Assembly: GCF_001594145.1 (NCBI RefSeq)
Contig: NZ_LVCF01000033.1
Location: forward strand, 11,178 to 75,177
DNA: 64,000 nt
Reading direction: 5' to 3'
Origin: Branchiibius sp. NY16-3462-2
Lineage (GTDB): Bacteria > Actinomycetota > Actinomycetes > Actinomycetales > Dermatophilaceae
Shown piece after piece: positions 16,636 to 25,333 of the stretch. Made by a program: the position numbers and the translations under genes. The first letter of the stretch is position 1; every line of letters starts with the position of its first letter. The notes below the pieces were generated by a model. It saw only the letters and a list, made by a program, of their open reading frames with translations, had not been told where the DNA came from and did no database searches.

Positions 16636-17569
16636 GGCTGCCATTGTCCTGCGCCGACGCCGGATCTGCCGAATCGTCGGCCGCGTCGGGGGACTCATCG
16701 AACTCGTCGCTCACCGTCACGGCGCCTTCGTGGCCGGTCCAGCGGACGGTCAACTCCCCCAGTGACTCCTCCTGGTCGAAGGCGATCGCGGCCTCCTTGA
16801 ACAGTTCGAGCAGCGCCAGGAATCGCGCGACGATCACCAGCGTGCTGTCGGCGTCGCGCACCAGATCCCGGAAGGACGCCGTACCGGCCACGCGCAGCCG
16901 GTCCACCACGATCGCCGCCTGCTCGCGCACCGACACCTGGGCAGCGTGCAGATGCTCCAACCCCACCACCGGCACCGGTTTGGGGGTGAGCGCCCGCGCG
17001 GCGATCCTGGCCAGCTGCTCTGGCGTGATCGTGATGATCAACTCCGGCAGCAGCGAGGCGAACTGCTCTTCCAGCCCGGCCTGCCGGGCGGTCATCCGGC
17101 CGTGCACCTGAGAGCGCTCCTGCAGGAAGGTGGCGACCTCCTTGAACGCGCGGTACTGCAACAGGCGCGCGAAGAGCAGGTCCCGCGCCTCGATCAACGC
17201 CAGGTCCTCGTCGTCGAGGTCGCCACTGCCCGGCAGCAACGAGGCCGCCTTGATATCCAGCAGCGTCGCCGCGATCAGCAGGAATTCCGAGGCCTGGTCC
17301 AGATCCCACGCCGAGTTCTCCCGCTCGGCACGGATGTGCGCGATGAACTCATCGGTGACCCGGGAGATCGCGACCTCGGTGACGTCGAGTTTGTGTTTGG
17401 AGATCAGTCCCAGCAGCAACTCGAACGGTCCGGAGAAGACGTCCAGGTGCACCTCGAACGGCGCTGCCCCGCGCCGGGTGATGACCCCACCGGGCGTCGC
17501 GGCGCCGGGAGCGCCCGAAGCCTCGGAGGTGTCCGGGGCCACCGTCGGCACCCCGGCGGTCTCGGTCAC
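16628..17569 (-). CDS. scpA: Segregation and condensation protein A
   Basis: A 313-residue kleisin subunit that bridges SMC heads. The GTG at 17569 is chosen because it overlaps the parA stop in a GTGA junction; an acidic, Ala/Pro/Thr-rich tail (about 30 residues) precedes the conserved start FEVHLDVFSGPFELLLGLI. The middle block LLIAATLLDIKAASLLPG and the C-terminal winged-helix stretch FLALLELFKEAAI are characteristic. Translational coupling on both sides supports one ParA-ScpAB unit in chromosome organisation. Confidence 0.95.
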   Translation of the reverse strand: MTETAGVPTVAPDTSEASGAPGAATPGGVITRRGAAPFEVHLDVFSGPFELLLGLISKHKLDVTEVAISRVTDEFIAHIRAERENSAWDLDQASEFLLIAATLLDIKAASLLPGSGDLDDEDLALIEARDLLFARLLQYRAFKEVATFLQERSQVHGRMTARQAGLEEQFASLLPELIITITPEQLARIAARALTPKPVPVVGLEHLHAAQVSVREQAAIVVDRLRVAGTASFRDLVRDADSTLVIVARFLALLELFKEAAIAFDQEESLGELTVRWTGHEGAVTVSDEFDESPDAADDSADPASAQDNGSHE

Positions 17570-18420
17570 GCCGCTGCGCCGCGCGCGATCAGCTCGCGGG
17601 CCAGCTGCCGGTAGGCCTCCGCCGACCCGTGCGATGAGGCGTACGCCGTGATCGGTTGCGCGGCCAGCGTCGCGTCGGGGAACTTCACCGTGCGACCGAT
17701 GACGGTGTGAAACACCTTGTCCCCGAAGTGATCTACCACCGAGGCCAGCACGTCGCGGCTGTGCAGGGTGCGCCCGTCGTACATCGTGGCGATGATCCCA
17801 TCGATCTCCAGGCGCGGGTTGAGCCGGTCGGTGACCTTGTCGATGGTGTCGATGAGCAGCGCGACGCCACGCATCGCGAAGAACTCGCACTCCAACGGGA
17901 TCAGCACGCCGTGGGCAGCGGTCAGCGCGTTCACCGTCAACAGGCCTAGCGAGGGCTGGCAGTCGATGAGGATCACGTCGTACTCGTCGGTGACCGGACG
18001 CAGGACCCGCGCCAGCACCATCTCCCGGGCGACCTCGTTGACCAGTTGCACCTCGGCAGCGGACAGGTCGATGTTGGCGGGAAGGACGTCCAGGCCGGGG
18101 GTGTTGGTCGGTTGGATGACGTCGTGGATGTCGTGGCCGCGCTCGACCAGCAGGTTGTAGACGGTGGTGTCGAGCTGGTGGATCGGCACCCCGAGTCCGA
18201 CGGACAACGCGCCCTGCGGGTCGAAGTCCACCAACAGCACCTTGCGCCCGTACTCGGCCAGCGCCGCGCCGAGGTTGATGGTGCTGGTGGTCTTGCCGAC
18301 GCCGCCCTTCTGGTTGCACATCGCGATGACCCGCGCCGGGCCGTGCTGCGCCAGCGGCTGCGGAATCGGGAAGGACGGTAAGGGGCGGCCGGTCGGGCCG
18401 AGCTTCTCCTTCTTGGACAC
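17566..18420 (-). CDS. parA: ParA-family ATPase (Soj-like)
   Basis: A 284-residue ATPase of the deviant Walker A type, acting in DNA segregation or in placing the condensin. The motif is CNQKGGVGKTTSTINLG, with VDFDPQGAL (A') and ILIDCQPSL (Walker B). The GTG at 18420 (VSKKEKLG) is preferred because GGGAG stands 5 nt upstream; a GTG at 18426 lies within that ribosome site. No parB follows, so this is the ScpAB-linked ParA found in actinobacteria, not the origin-linked copy. The function of this second ParA is less certain than its family. Confidence 0.93.
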   Translation of the reverse strand: MSKKEKLGPTGRPLPSFPIPQPLAQHGPARVIAMCNQKGGVGKTTSTINLGAALAEYGRKVLLVDFDPQGALSVGLGVPIHQLDTTVYNLLVERGHDIHDVIQPTNTPGLDVLPANIDLSAAEVQLVNEVAREMVLARVLRPVTDEYDVILIDCQPSLGLLTVNALTAAHGVLIPLECEFFAMRGVALLIDTIDKVTDRLNPRLEIDGIIATMYDGRTLHSRDVLASVVDHFGDKVFHTVIGRTVKFPDATLAAQPITAYASSHGSAEAYRQLARELIARGAAA

Positions 18421-18489
18421 CAACACTCCCGGGTCGTGATCGTTCGGCGTCGCGCCGATCGTGCCAACCTTAGTGCAGGAAGGAGCGCG

Positions 18490-19422
18490 TCACCGGGCCC
18501 GGGGATGAGCCGCCGCGAACACTTCCCGCAGGTGGGTGGCGCTGACCATCGTGTAGATCTGCGTCGTGGTGACCGAGGCGTGGCCCAGTAACTCCTGGAC
18601 CACGCGCACGTCGGCACCACCGTCCAGCAGGTGGGTCGCGAAGGAGTGCCGCAGTGTGTGCGGGCTCAGGTGCGCCCTCAGGTCGGCGCGCCGGCCGCAC
18701 GCCTGGATGATGTTCCACACCGACTGCCGGGACAGCCGCCCGCCACGCTGGTTCACGAAAAGCGCCGGGGTGCCCTTTCCCGCCGCCACCAGCACCGGCC
18801 GCGCACGCACCAGGTAGGCGATCAGGGCCTCCTTGGCGTACTGCCCCAACGGGATCAGCCGTTCCTTGCCACCTTTGCCGAAGACCCGCACCAGGTCCTG
18901 CTCCAGATCCACGTCGTCGACGTCCAGCCCGGTCGCCTCACTGACCCGGGCGCCGACCCCGTAGAGCAACTCCAGCAGGGCCCGGTCGCGCAGGGCGGCT
19001 GGTGTGTCGCCGGTGCTGGCCGCAGAGAGCAACCGTTCCACCTCATCGATACTGATTGCCTTGGGCAGCCGGGCCGGCGGACGAGGGGGTTGTACGGCGG
19101 CCGCGACGTTCTGCTGTGCGTCGCCTTCCAGCGCCAGGAATTTGTGGAACCCGCGGACGGCGACCAGTGTCCGGGCGGCGCTGCTGGCCGCCAGGGGTGG
19201 GTGGTCGGCGTCCCCTTCGCGCAGCGCCGCCAGGAAGTCGCTGATGTCGCGTTCGGCGACCGCTGCCGGGTCGTTCACCCCACGGGTGGTGAGGTACTCG
19301 GCGTACCGGCCCAGATCCCGCCGGTAGGCACGCAGGGTGTGCACGGACACGCCCCGCTCGACACGCAGATGATCCAGCCATCCGTTCGCCGCGCGTTCGA
19401 GGAGGGTCACCACGCAGCACAT
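18490..19422 (-). CDS. xerD: Tyrosine recombinase XerD
   Basis: A 310-residue site-specific recombinase that resolves chromosome dimers at dif with XerC. The SAM-like N-terminal domain begins ERAANGWLDHLRVERGVS; the catalytic domain has Arg in GARVSEATGLD, the HTLRHSFATHLL box (His and Arg), GHASV (second His) and the nucleophile in TTQIYTMVS. Length matches XerD. The ATG at 19422 gives MCCVVTLLER; nearby GTG codons at 19413 or 19410 are also possible as no clear ribosome site is seen. The neighbourhood (xerD then parA-scpAB) is the usual actinobacterial order. Confidence 0.93.
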   Translation of the reverse strand: MCCVVTLLERAANGWLDHLRVERGVSVHTLRAYRRDLGRYAEYLTTRGVNDPAAVAERDISDFLAALREGDADHPPLAASSAARTLVAVRGFHKFLALEGDAQQNVAAAVQPPRPPARLPKAISIDEVERLLSAASTGDTPAALRDRALLELLYGVGARVSEATGLDVDDVDLEQDLVRVFGKGGKERLIPLGQYAKEALIAYLVRARPVLVAAGKGTPALFVNQRGGRLSRQSVWNIIQACGRRADLRAHLSPHTLRHSFATHLLDGGADVRVVQELLGHASVTTTQIYTMVSATHLREVFAAAHPRAR

Positions 19423-19495
19423 TGTCCGTCGACGTTGCTGCGCTAGGTTCGCAGCACAACTCATCCGGCGTGTCCGGAGCCCGTAGGAGGTTGTC

Positions 19496-20119
19496 GTGAC
19501 GCTGTACTCCAATACCCCGACCCGGCGAACGCTCCAGATCGTCACCGACGTCGCGCTGATCATCTGGACGGTCGCGTTGTGCTGGCTGGCCTGGGTCATC
19601 GGGGCTCGGATGCGTGACCTCGGCGAAGCCGGCCGGCAACTGCGGGACGGCGGGTCGACCTTCGATGAGCAGATGAGCACGCTGGCGCAGAAGGCGGGCG
19701 ACATCCCGCTGGTGGGCACCAGCCTGCAGGAACCGTTCCACGCCGCGGCCGGGGCAGGCGTCAGCGTCCGGGAGGCCGGCGAGACGTTCGCGACCAACAT
19801 CGATCGCCTCGGCTGGTTGCTGGCCGCGACCATCGCGCTGAGTTCGCTGTTCGTGGCCGTCATGCTGTGGCTCGGCCTACGGCTGCCGTGGGTGCGCCGG
19901 GCGTCGGTTGCTTCGCGGCGCCTGCAGATGCCCGGCGGGGATGCCCTCCTGGCCTGGGACGCGCTGGAGGCTTCGAAACCAGCCTCGTTGCTGGCCGTGC
20001 ACCCCGACCCGGTGACTGCGTGGCGTATGGGCGACCCGGCAGCCACCCGCGGACTGGCCGATCTGCGCCTGGCCCAGTTGGGTCTGCGGCGCCCCGTTGC
20101 CGGGGTATCAGCCGATTGA
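19496..20119 (+). CDS. Hypothetical membrane protein with two helices
   Basis: A 207-residue protein with membrane segments at about residues 14-38 and 105-130, and a probably extracytoplasmic loop between them, which contains heptad-like Ala/Gly-rich helix stretches. The GTG start has a strong TAGGAGG site 5 nt upstream, so translation is well supported. The C-terminal 75 residues are soluble and basic. I do not recognise a named family. Its last 12 bp overlap the end of hisS on the opposite strand. Confidence 0.75.
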   Translation: MTLYSNTPTRRTLQIVTDVALIIWTVALCWLAWVIGARMRDLGEAGRQLRDGGSTFDEQMSTLAQKAGDIPLVGTSLQEPFHAAAGAGVSVREAGETFATNIDRLGWLLAATIALSSLFVAVMLWLGLRLPWVRRASVASRRLQMPGGDALLAWDALEASKPASLLAVHPDPVTAWRMGDPAATRGLADLRLAQLGLRRPVAGVSAD

Positions 20120-21451
20120 GTCCGGACTGTTCAGCGTGGGGTGCAGGTCCTCCGGCGCCGGCGCCCAGGACAACGCGTCGGCGTCGCGTTGTTCACCGCT
20201 GCGGATGTCCTTGACCTGGTCCTGCCCGGCCTCGCCGGCGCCCGGGAACCACACGAACGGGATCCCGCGTCGATCGGCGAACTGGATCTGCTTGCCGAAC
20301 CTCGCCGCCTTGGGCGCCACGAGGGTATTGATCCCCCGCGCCCGCAATGCCGCCGCGATCCGCATCGAATCGGTCCGCTGCTCCTCGTCGTTCACGGCGA
20401 CGAGTACTGCGACCGGCGTCTCCCGGGAGGCGGTCAGGCCCTCCTCCCCGATCAACAGACCGAGCAGCCGCGAGACACCGATCGAGATCCCGACCCCCGG
20501 ATAGGTGCGCTTGCCGTCAGAGGCCAGGGCGTCGTACCGACCCCCGGAGCAGATCGAGCCGTACTCGGGCTGGCGCAGCAACAACGTCTCGTAGACGGTG
20601 CCGGTGTAGTAGTCCAGTCCGCGGGCGATCTTCAGATCCGCTCGCAGTACGCCGGGTGCCAGCTCCCCGGCGACAGCCATGATCGCCGTGAGTTGCTCGA
20701 GGCCTTCGTCCAGCAGCGGGTGGCTGACCCCCAGCGCCCGGACCTCCTCCGCGAACGAGGTGTCGGTGCTGGAGATCTCAGCCAACGCCAGGCACTGGCG
20801 GATCTGCTCCTCCCTCAGGCCCTGTTGCGCGAGCACCTTCGCCACCCCGTCGGCGCCGATCTTGTCCAGCTTGTCGATCGTGCGCAGGGTCTGCACGACG
20901 TCCTCGATCCCCAGGCCGAGGTAGAACCCTTCACAGATTTTGCGGTTGTTGACCAGGATCACGTACTCCCCGACCGGCAACCGGCCGAAGACGTCGGCGA
21001 TGACCAGCGGCAACTCGACCTCGTAGTGGAACGGCAACTCGCCCGTATCCACGATGTCGATGTCGGCCTGGATGAACTCGCGGTACCGGCCGCGCTGCGG
21101 GCGCTCACCGCGCCACGCGGGCTGGATCTGGTAGCGGCGGAAGGGGAAGGTCAACTTCCCGGCGTTCTCCACGACGTACCGGCTGAACGGCACGGTCAGG
21201 TCGAAGTGCAGGCCCAGCTCGGTGGGCTCACCCGCTTCGGCGGCCAATCGACGTACGCCGTAGATCTCCTTGTCCGCGTCCTCACCCTGGCCGGCTAGCC
21301 GCTCGACCGGCTCGACGGCGCGGGTGTTGATCGAGGCGAAGCCGTGCAGTTCGAAGACCGAACGGATGGTGTCGAGCACGTACTGCTCGGCGATGCGCTG
21401 GGCGGGCAACCATTCCTGGAAGCCGCTGATGGGGGTCACCTTGGTGGCCAT
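20108..21451 (-). CDS. hisS: Histidyl-tRNA synthetase
   Basis: A class II aminoacyl-tRNA synthetase that charges tRNA-His; 447 residues. The histidine-binding motifs are visible: FDLTVPFSRYV (motif 2 region begins with YQIQPAWRGERPQRGRYREF), GLDYYTGTVYE (His A) and the anticodon-binding domain at the C-terminus (about residues 335-430, starting VAVLVAVNDE). The ATG follows an AAGGAC element. It lies 13 bp after the MBL hydrolase gene on the same strand, the usual actinobacterial pairing. Confidence 0.96.
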   Translation of the reverse strand: MATKVTPISGFQEWLPAQRIAEQYVLDTIRSVFELHGFASINTRAVEPVERLAGQGEDADKEIYGVRRLAAEAGEPTELGLHFDLTVPFSRYVVENAGKLTFPFRRYQIQPAWRGERPQRGRYREFIQADIDIVDTGELPFHYEVELPLVIADVFGRLPVGEYVILVNNRKICEGFYLGLGIEDVVQTLRTIDKLDKIGADGVAKVLAQQGLREEQIRQCLALAEISSTDTSFAEEVRALGVSHPLLDEGLEQLTAIMAVAGELAPGVLRADLKIARGLDYYTGTVYETLLLRQPEYGSICSGGRYDALASDGKRTYPGVGISIGVSRLLGLLIGEEGLTASRETPVAVLVAVNDEEQRTDSMRIAAALRARGINTLVAPKAARFGKQIQFADRRGIPFVWFPGAGEAGQDQVKDIRSGEQRDADALSWAPAPEDLHPTLNSPDSIG

Positions 21452-21464
21452 GCGATGAAAGTCC

Positions 21465-22157
21465 TTACAGATCTTGCAGATACGGGTTGGTGGCGCGTTC
21501 GTTCGCCATGGTCGTTGCGCCGCCGTGACCGGGCAGGACGAGGGTCTCGTCCGCCAGCGGGAGCACGACGGTGCGCAGCGACTCGAGCATCGCGGGATGG
21601 GAGCCGCCCGGTAGATCGGTGCGGCCGATGGACCCCGCGAACAGGACGTCCCCGGACAGGGCGGTGTGGGCCAGACCGGAGTCGGCGACCTGGTCCGGGA
21701 CGGCGCCCAGCCCGAAGATCACGCTGCCCTCGGTGTGGCCCGGCGCATGTCGTACGTCGAAGCTCAGGCCCGCGAGCTCCAGCGTCTGACCGTCCCCGAT
21801 CTCCCGTACGTCGTCCGGCTGCGTCCACGTCGCGCACTGGCCGAACTGCTGCTCCAGTCCCATCAACAACTGCGGGCCGACCTCGGACAGCGGGTCGACT
21901 AGGCGGTAGCGGTCATCGGAGTGGATGTAGGCACCGATCGTGCCCCCGCACACCGGGGTCACGCTGTAGGTGTGGTCCAGGTGGCCGTGCGTCAACAACA
22001 CGGCTGTGGGCTTCAGCTTCTGCTCGCGCAGCAGGTCCATCAGCGGCTCGTAGACCCCGATCCCCGGGTCGACGACGACGCATTCCTGCCCGACGCCGGT
22101 CCCCAGGACATAGCAGTTGGTCCCGAAGACGGGGGCAGGGATCGCGTACACCAGCAC
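21465..22157 (-). CDS. MBL-fold metallo-hydrolase (glyoxalase II-like)
   Basis: A 230-residue metallo-beta-lactamase-fold hydrolase. The zinc motif is THGHLDH at about residues 56-62, with the later ligands APGHTEGS, SGDVLFAGSIGRTD and LPGHGGAT. The layout is that of the YcbL/GloB group, whose members hydrolyse thioesters such as hydroxyacylglutathione or mycothiol conjugates. It is cotranscribed with hisS. Its true substrate is unknown. Confidence 0.9.
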   Translation of the reverse strand: MLVYAIPAPVFGTNCYVLGTGVGQECVVVDPGIGVYEPLMDLLREQKLKPTAVLLTHGHLDHTYSVTPVCGGTIGAYIHSDDRYRLVDPLSEVGPQLLMGLEQQFGQCATWTQPDDVREIGDGQTLELAGLSFDVRHAPGHTEGSVIFGLGAVPDQVADSGLAHTALSGDVLFAGSIGRTDLPGGSHPAMLESLRTVVLPLADETLVLPGHGGATTMANERATNPYLQDL

Positions 22158-22225
22158 GGAGCCCGAGCCTAGTGCAGTGCCTAACCCGGGTGAGCGGGGC
22201 CACGCCCGGCCTAGACTGGCTGGCG

Positions 22226-22246
22226 GCGGGGAAGCGAGTACCCCGC
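22226..22246 (+). promoter_or_regulatory. Hairpin in the DUF349 gene 5' leader
   Basis: GCGGGG (22226-22231) and CCCCGC (22241-22246) enclose AAGCGAGTA, a 9-nt loop, about 32 bp upstream of the start codon. The stem is short but GC-only, and the ribosome site lies just beyond it. A regulatory leader is possible; I cannot show it from one sequence. Confidence 0.3.
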
Positions 22247-22278
22247 AGGCGCTATTTCACCGACACAAAGGTCACCCG

Positions 22279-23649
22279 ATGTCTCCCGACGTTCCCAAGC
22301 CCACGCCACCTGCCGCCCGGCCGTCCCCGGCGAACCTCGCCCCGGTCGCAGCCGCAGTGCCGACCGTCACGGCGGCTCCCGCCAGCGACGCGGCATCGTT
22401 CGGTCGGGTGACCGATGAGGGTGTGGTGATGGTGCGCACCCCGGACGGTGAGCGCGAGGTGGGCACCTACCCGGATGCGACGCCGGACGAGGCCATCGCC
22501 TTCTTTGCCCGCAAGTACGACGAGTTGGCCGGGTCGGCGCGATTGCTGCTCCAGCGCGTCACCCAGACGGATCTGTCCACTGCCAGCGGGCAGCAACAAC
22601 TGGCCGCGCTACGCACCCAGGTTGCCGATGCGCACGTCGTGGGCGACCTCGCGGCCCTGGACGGCATGGTTGAGCAGATCGCCACCGCCCTTGCCGTTAA
22701 AGGTCAGGTCGAGGGTGAGGCCCGTGCGGCCGCCAAGGCACAGGCCGCGGAGGACCGGGAGAAGTTGGTGGTGGAGGCCGAGGCGCTCGCCAACACCGCG
22801 CCCGAACGGATGCAATGGAAGTCGGCGACGAGCCGGATGCGCGAACTGCTCGATGAGTGGAAGACCGCCCAGCGCAGCGGTGCCCGGCTCGACAAGGACG
22901 TCGAAAGCGCCTTGTGGACCCGGTTCAGCCACGCCCGCAACGGTTTTGACAAGACGCGGCGTAACTTCTTCGCCAAACTCGACCAGGAGCACGGCACGGC
23001 CAAGGCCGCGAAGACGAAGTTGGTCGCCGAAGCCCAGCAACTGTCCACGTCCACGGACTGGAACGCCACGGCCGGTGCGTTCAAGCGGCTGATGGGCGAG
23101 TGGAAGAAGGCCGGACGCGCCTCACGCTCCGAGGACGACGCCCTGTGGGCCCAGTTCAAGGCCGCCCAGGACGCCTTCTTCAACGCCAAGGACGCAGTGG
23201 TCGCCGCCGAGAACGAAGAGTTCGAGGCCAACCTGAAGGTCAAGGAGGACCTGCTGGCCAAGGCGCAGAAGATCGTGCCCGCCGACGGCAAGGTCAAGGA
23301 CGTCGATGCCGCCAAGGCGGCGTTGCGCCCGATCCAGGACGCCTGGGACGCGGCCGGCAAGGTGCCCCGCAAGGACATGGACCGCATCGAGCGCGGGATG
23401 CGCCGCATCGAGCAGGCCGTCCGCGACGCCGAGCAGAGCAAGTGGAAGCGCACCGACCCGGAGATCACTGCCCGCGCCCGCTCGATGGTCGAGCAGTTGG
23501 AGAAGGGCCTGGCCGACGTACAAAAGCAGTTGGACAAGGCGGTCGCCGCGGGCAACGACAAGAAGGTCAAGGAACTCCAGGACGCCCTCGAAGCGCGCAG
23601 CGCCTGGTTGGAGCAGGTGCGGGCCAGCGCCGGCGACCTGGACTCCTGA
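22279..23649 (+). CDS. DUF349 domain protein
   Basis: A 456-residue, highly charged, helix-rich protein. The ATG has AAGG 7 nt upstream. A Pro/Ala-rich tail (about residues 1-40) precedes a short beta region (EGVVMVRTPDGEREVG), then several repeats of the DUF349 unit, each a three-helix bundle with a Trp-centred motif (LLDEWKTAQR, LMGEWKKAGR, PIQDAWDAAGK), ending in a coiled coil. The family's function is unproven. The M18 aminopeptidase starts 2 bp after its stop. Confidence 0.88.
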   Translation: MSPDVPKPTPPAARPSPANLAPVAAAVPTVTAAPASDAASFGRVTDEGVVMVRTPDGEREVGTYPDATPDEAIAFFARKYDELAGSARLLLQRVTQTDLSTASGQQQLAALRTQVADAHVVGDLAALDGMVEQIATALAVKGQVEGEARAAAKAQAAEDREKLVVEAEALANTAPERMQWKSATSRMRELLDEWKTAQRSGARLDKDVESALWTRFSHARNGFDKTRRNFFAKLDQEHGTAKAAKTKLVAEAQQLSTSTDWNATAGAFKRLMGEWKKAGRASRSEDDALWAQFKAAQDAFFNAKDAVVAAENEEFEANLKVKEDLLAKAQKIVPADGKVKDVDAAKAALRPIQDAWDAAGKVPRKDMDRIERGMRRIEQAVRDAEQSKWKRTDPEITARARSMVEQLEKGLADVQKQLDKAVAAGNDKKVKELQDALEARSAWLEQVRASAGDLDS

Positions 23650-23651
23650 GG

Positions 23652-24923
23652 ATGTCGACACAAGGCCTGCTGGACTACCTGCGAGACTCACCGTCGCCGT
23701 TCCACGCGGCCCGCTCGAGTGCACGACTGCTCGAAGCGGCCGGTTTCCAGGAACTGATGGAAATCGCGCCGTGGGAGCGCGAACGCGGCCGGTACTTCAT
23801 CCGCCGGGGCGGCTCGCTGATCGCCTGGTCCACCGAGCAGGCGGTCATGGCCTCCGACGGTTTCCTGATCGTTGGGGCGCACACCGACTCCCCCAACCTG
23901 CGGATCAAGCCGCGGCCCGATTTCTCCCGAGCGGGCCATCAGTTGTTGGGCGTGGAGGTCTACGGCGGCCCGATCATCAACAGTTGGCTGGACCGCGACC
24001 TGGGTCTGTCCGGGCGGGTCGTGGTCAACGATGGTTACCTTCGACGCGACGAGCGCTTGTTCCAGGTCGATGAGCCGATCATGCGGGTGTCCCGGCTGGC
24101 GATCCACCTGGATCGGTCGGTCAAGGAGGGTGAGCAGTTCAACGCCCAGCAGCACCTGGCCCCGCACTGGGGTCTGGGTACGACGCCCGGCGACTTCGCG
24201 GCGTACCTCGCCTCATTGGTTGGTGTGGATCCGGGCGATGTGCTGGCGTGGGACGCGATGACCCACGACGCACAACCGCCGGCCCTGATCGGTCGCGACC
24301 AGGAACTGCTGGCCAGCGGCCGGCTGGACAACCTGGCCACGGCGTACGCCGCCACGGAAGCGCTCATCGCGGCGGTCGAGCAGCCGATGGGCCACCCGGG
24401 AACCCGGTTGATCGCGCTGTTCGACCATGAGGAGATCGGCTCGATGTCCGAGCGCGGCGCCTTCTCCAGCCTGTTGATGACGGTGCTCGAGCGCATCGTG
24501 CTGACACTCGGTGGAGGCAGGGAGGATCTGCATGTGGCCCTGGCCGGGTCGATCGTCGCCTCGGGCGACATGGCCCATGCGACCCACCCGAACTACGCCG
24601 ACCGGCACGAGCCGCAACACCAGATCGCGATCGACGGCGGTCCGGTCCTGAAGATCAACACCAACCTGCGCTACGCGACCGACGCAGTCGGTGCGGCGGC
24701 GTTCAAGGACGCCTGCGCACGCGCCGGCGTTCCGTGCCAGGAGTTCGTCGTGCGTTCTGATCTGCCGTGCGGTTCGACGGTGGGTCCGATGACCGCGGCG
24801 CTGACCGGAGTCACCACCGTCGACTTCGGAGCGGCGATGCTGTCGATGCACTCCGTGCGAGAGGTGACCGGTGTGGCCGACCAGGAGATGTACGCCGCCG
24901 CACTGACCGCCTTTTTGTCCTAG
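23652..24923 (+). CDS. M18-family aminopeptidase
   Basis: A 423-residue di-zinc metalloaminopeptidase of the M18 family (aspartyl-type), removing N-terminal residues from peptides in the cytoplasm. Metal-site motifs are visible: VGAHTDSPNLRIKP, SGRLDNLA, FDHEEIGS and SMHSVREV (last His). The ATG lies 2 bp after the DUF349 stop, with GAGG overlapping, so it is probably translated by coupling. Its stop codon shares CTAG (24920-24923) with the convergent gene downstream. Confidence 0.94.
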   Translation: MSTQGLLDYLRDSPSPFHAARSSARLLEAAGFQELMEIAPWERERGRYFIRRGGSLIAWSTEQAVMASDGFLIVGAHTDSPNLRIKPRPDFSRAGHQLLGVEVYGGPIINSWLDRDLGLSGRVVVNDGYLRRDERLFQVDEPIMRVSRLAIHLDRSVKEGEQFNAQQHLAPHWGLGTTPGDFAAYLASLVGVDPGDVLAWDAMTHDAQPPALIGRDQELLASGRLDNLATAYAATEALIAAVEQPMGHPGTRLIALFDHEEIGSMSERGAFSSLLMTVLERIVLTLGGGREDLHVALAGSIVASGDMAHATHPNYADRHEPQHQIAIDGGPVLKINTNLRYATDAVGAAAFKDACARAGVPCQEFVVRSDLPCGSTVGPMTAALTGVTTVDFGAAMLSMHSVREVTGVADQEMYAAALTAFLS

Positions 24924-25333
24924 CCCTCTGCCTCCAGCAGGCGGCGCACCGCAGATCTGGCAAACATCAGCACCAGGATCAGCCCGGTCACGGCGAAGAA
25001 CCCACCCAGCTTGACGTGACCGGCGAACACCAGGGCGACCAGTTCCAGGACGACGAACTTGCTGCCGAACAGCAACGCCCACAAGCCAAGTGCCGCAACG
25101 ACTTTCCCCGCGGGGGACGTTGCGGCTTTGAACCGGGCCTTCACCCGGTTCTTGAGAGCAACGACCACTTCCAGGACGAGCTTGAGCAGGATCGCCGTCA
25201 GCAGCGACAGGGTGAACGACTCGGAAACGACCTGCGGGAAATACTCGATCGCCAGGTTCAGGACGACGACGTAGACAAAGACATCGACGACGTCGGCGGC
25301 ACTGACCCGGCGCAGGGGCTGATTATTGCTCAG
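24920..25333 (-). CDS. Small integral membrane protein with an apparent CTG start
   Basis: A 137-residue protein with about four hydrophobic segments. In this frame the nearest ATG, GTG or TTG start is the GTG at 25168, which would delete the first two helices. The frame is open upstream to a CTG at 25333 that overlaps the relA stop as CTGA, exactly where an ATGA coupling start would be expected, and a GGTGG lies 4 nt before it. From there the protein reads MSNNQPLRRVSAADVVDVFV with a plausible basic N-terminus. A stop (TGA) lies a few codons further upstream, so no longer start exists. The helices (about residues 15-35, 40-58, 76-100, 105-125) suggest a membrane protein of unknown function, coupled to relA. 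Confidence 0.65.
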   Translation of the reverse strand: MSNNQPLRRVSAADVVDVFVYVVVLNLAIEYFPQVVSESFTLSLLTAILLKLVLEVVVALKNRVKARFKAATSPAGKVVAALGLWALLFGSKFVVLELVALVFAGHVKLGGFFAVTGLILVLMFARSAVRRLLEAEG

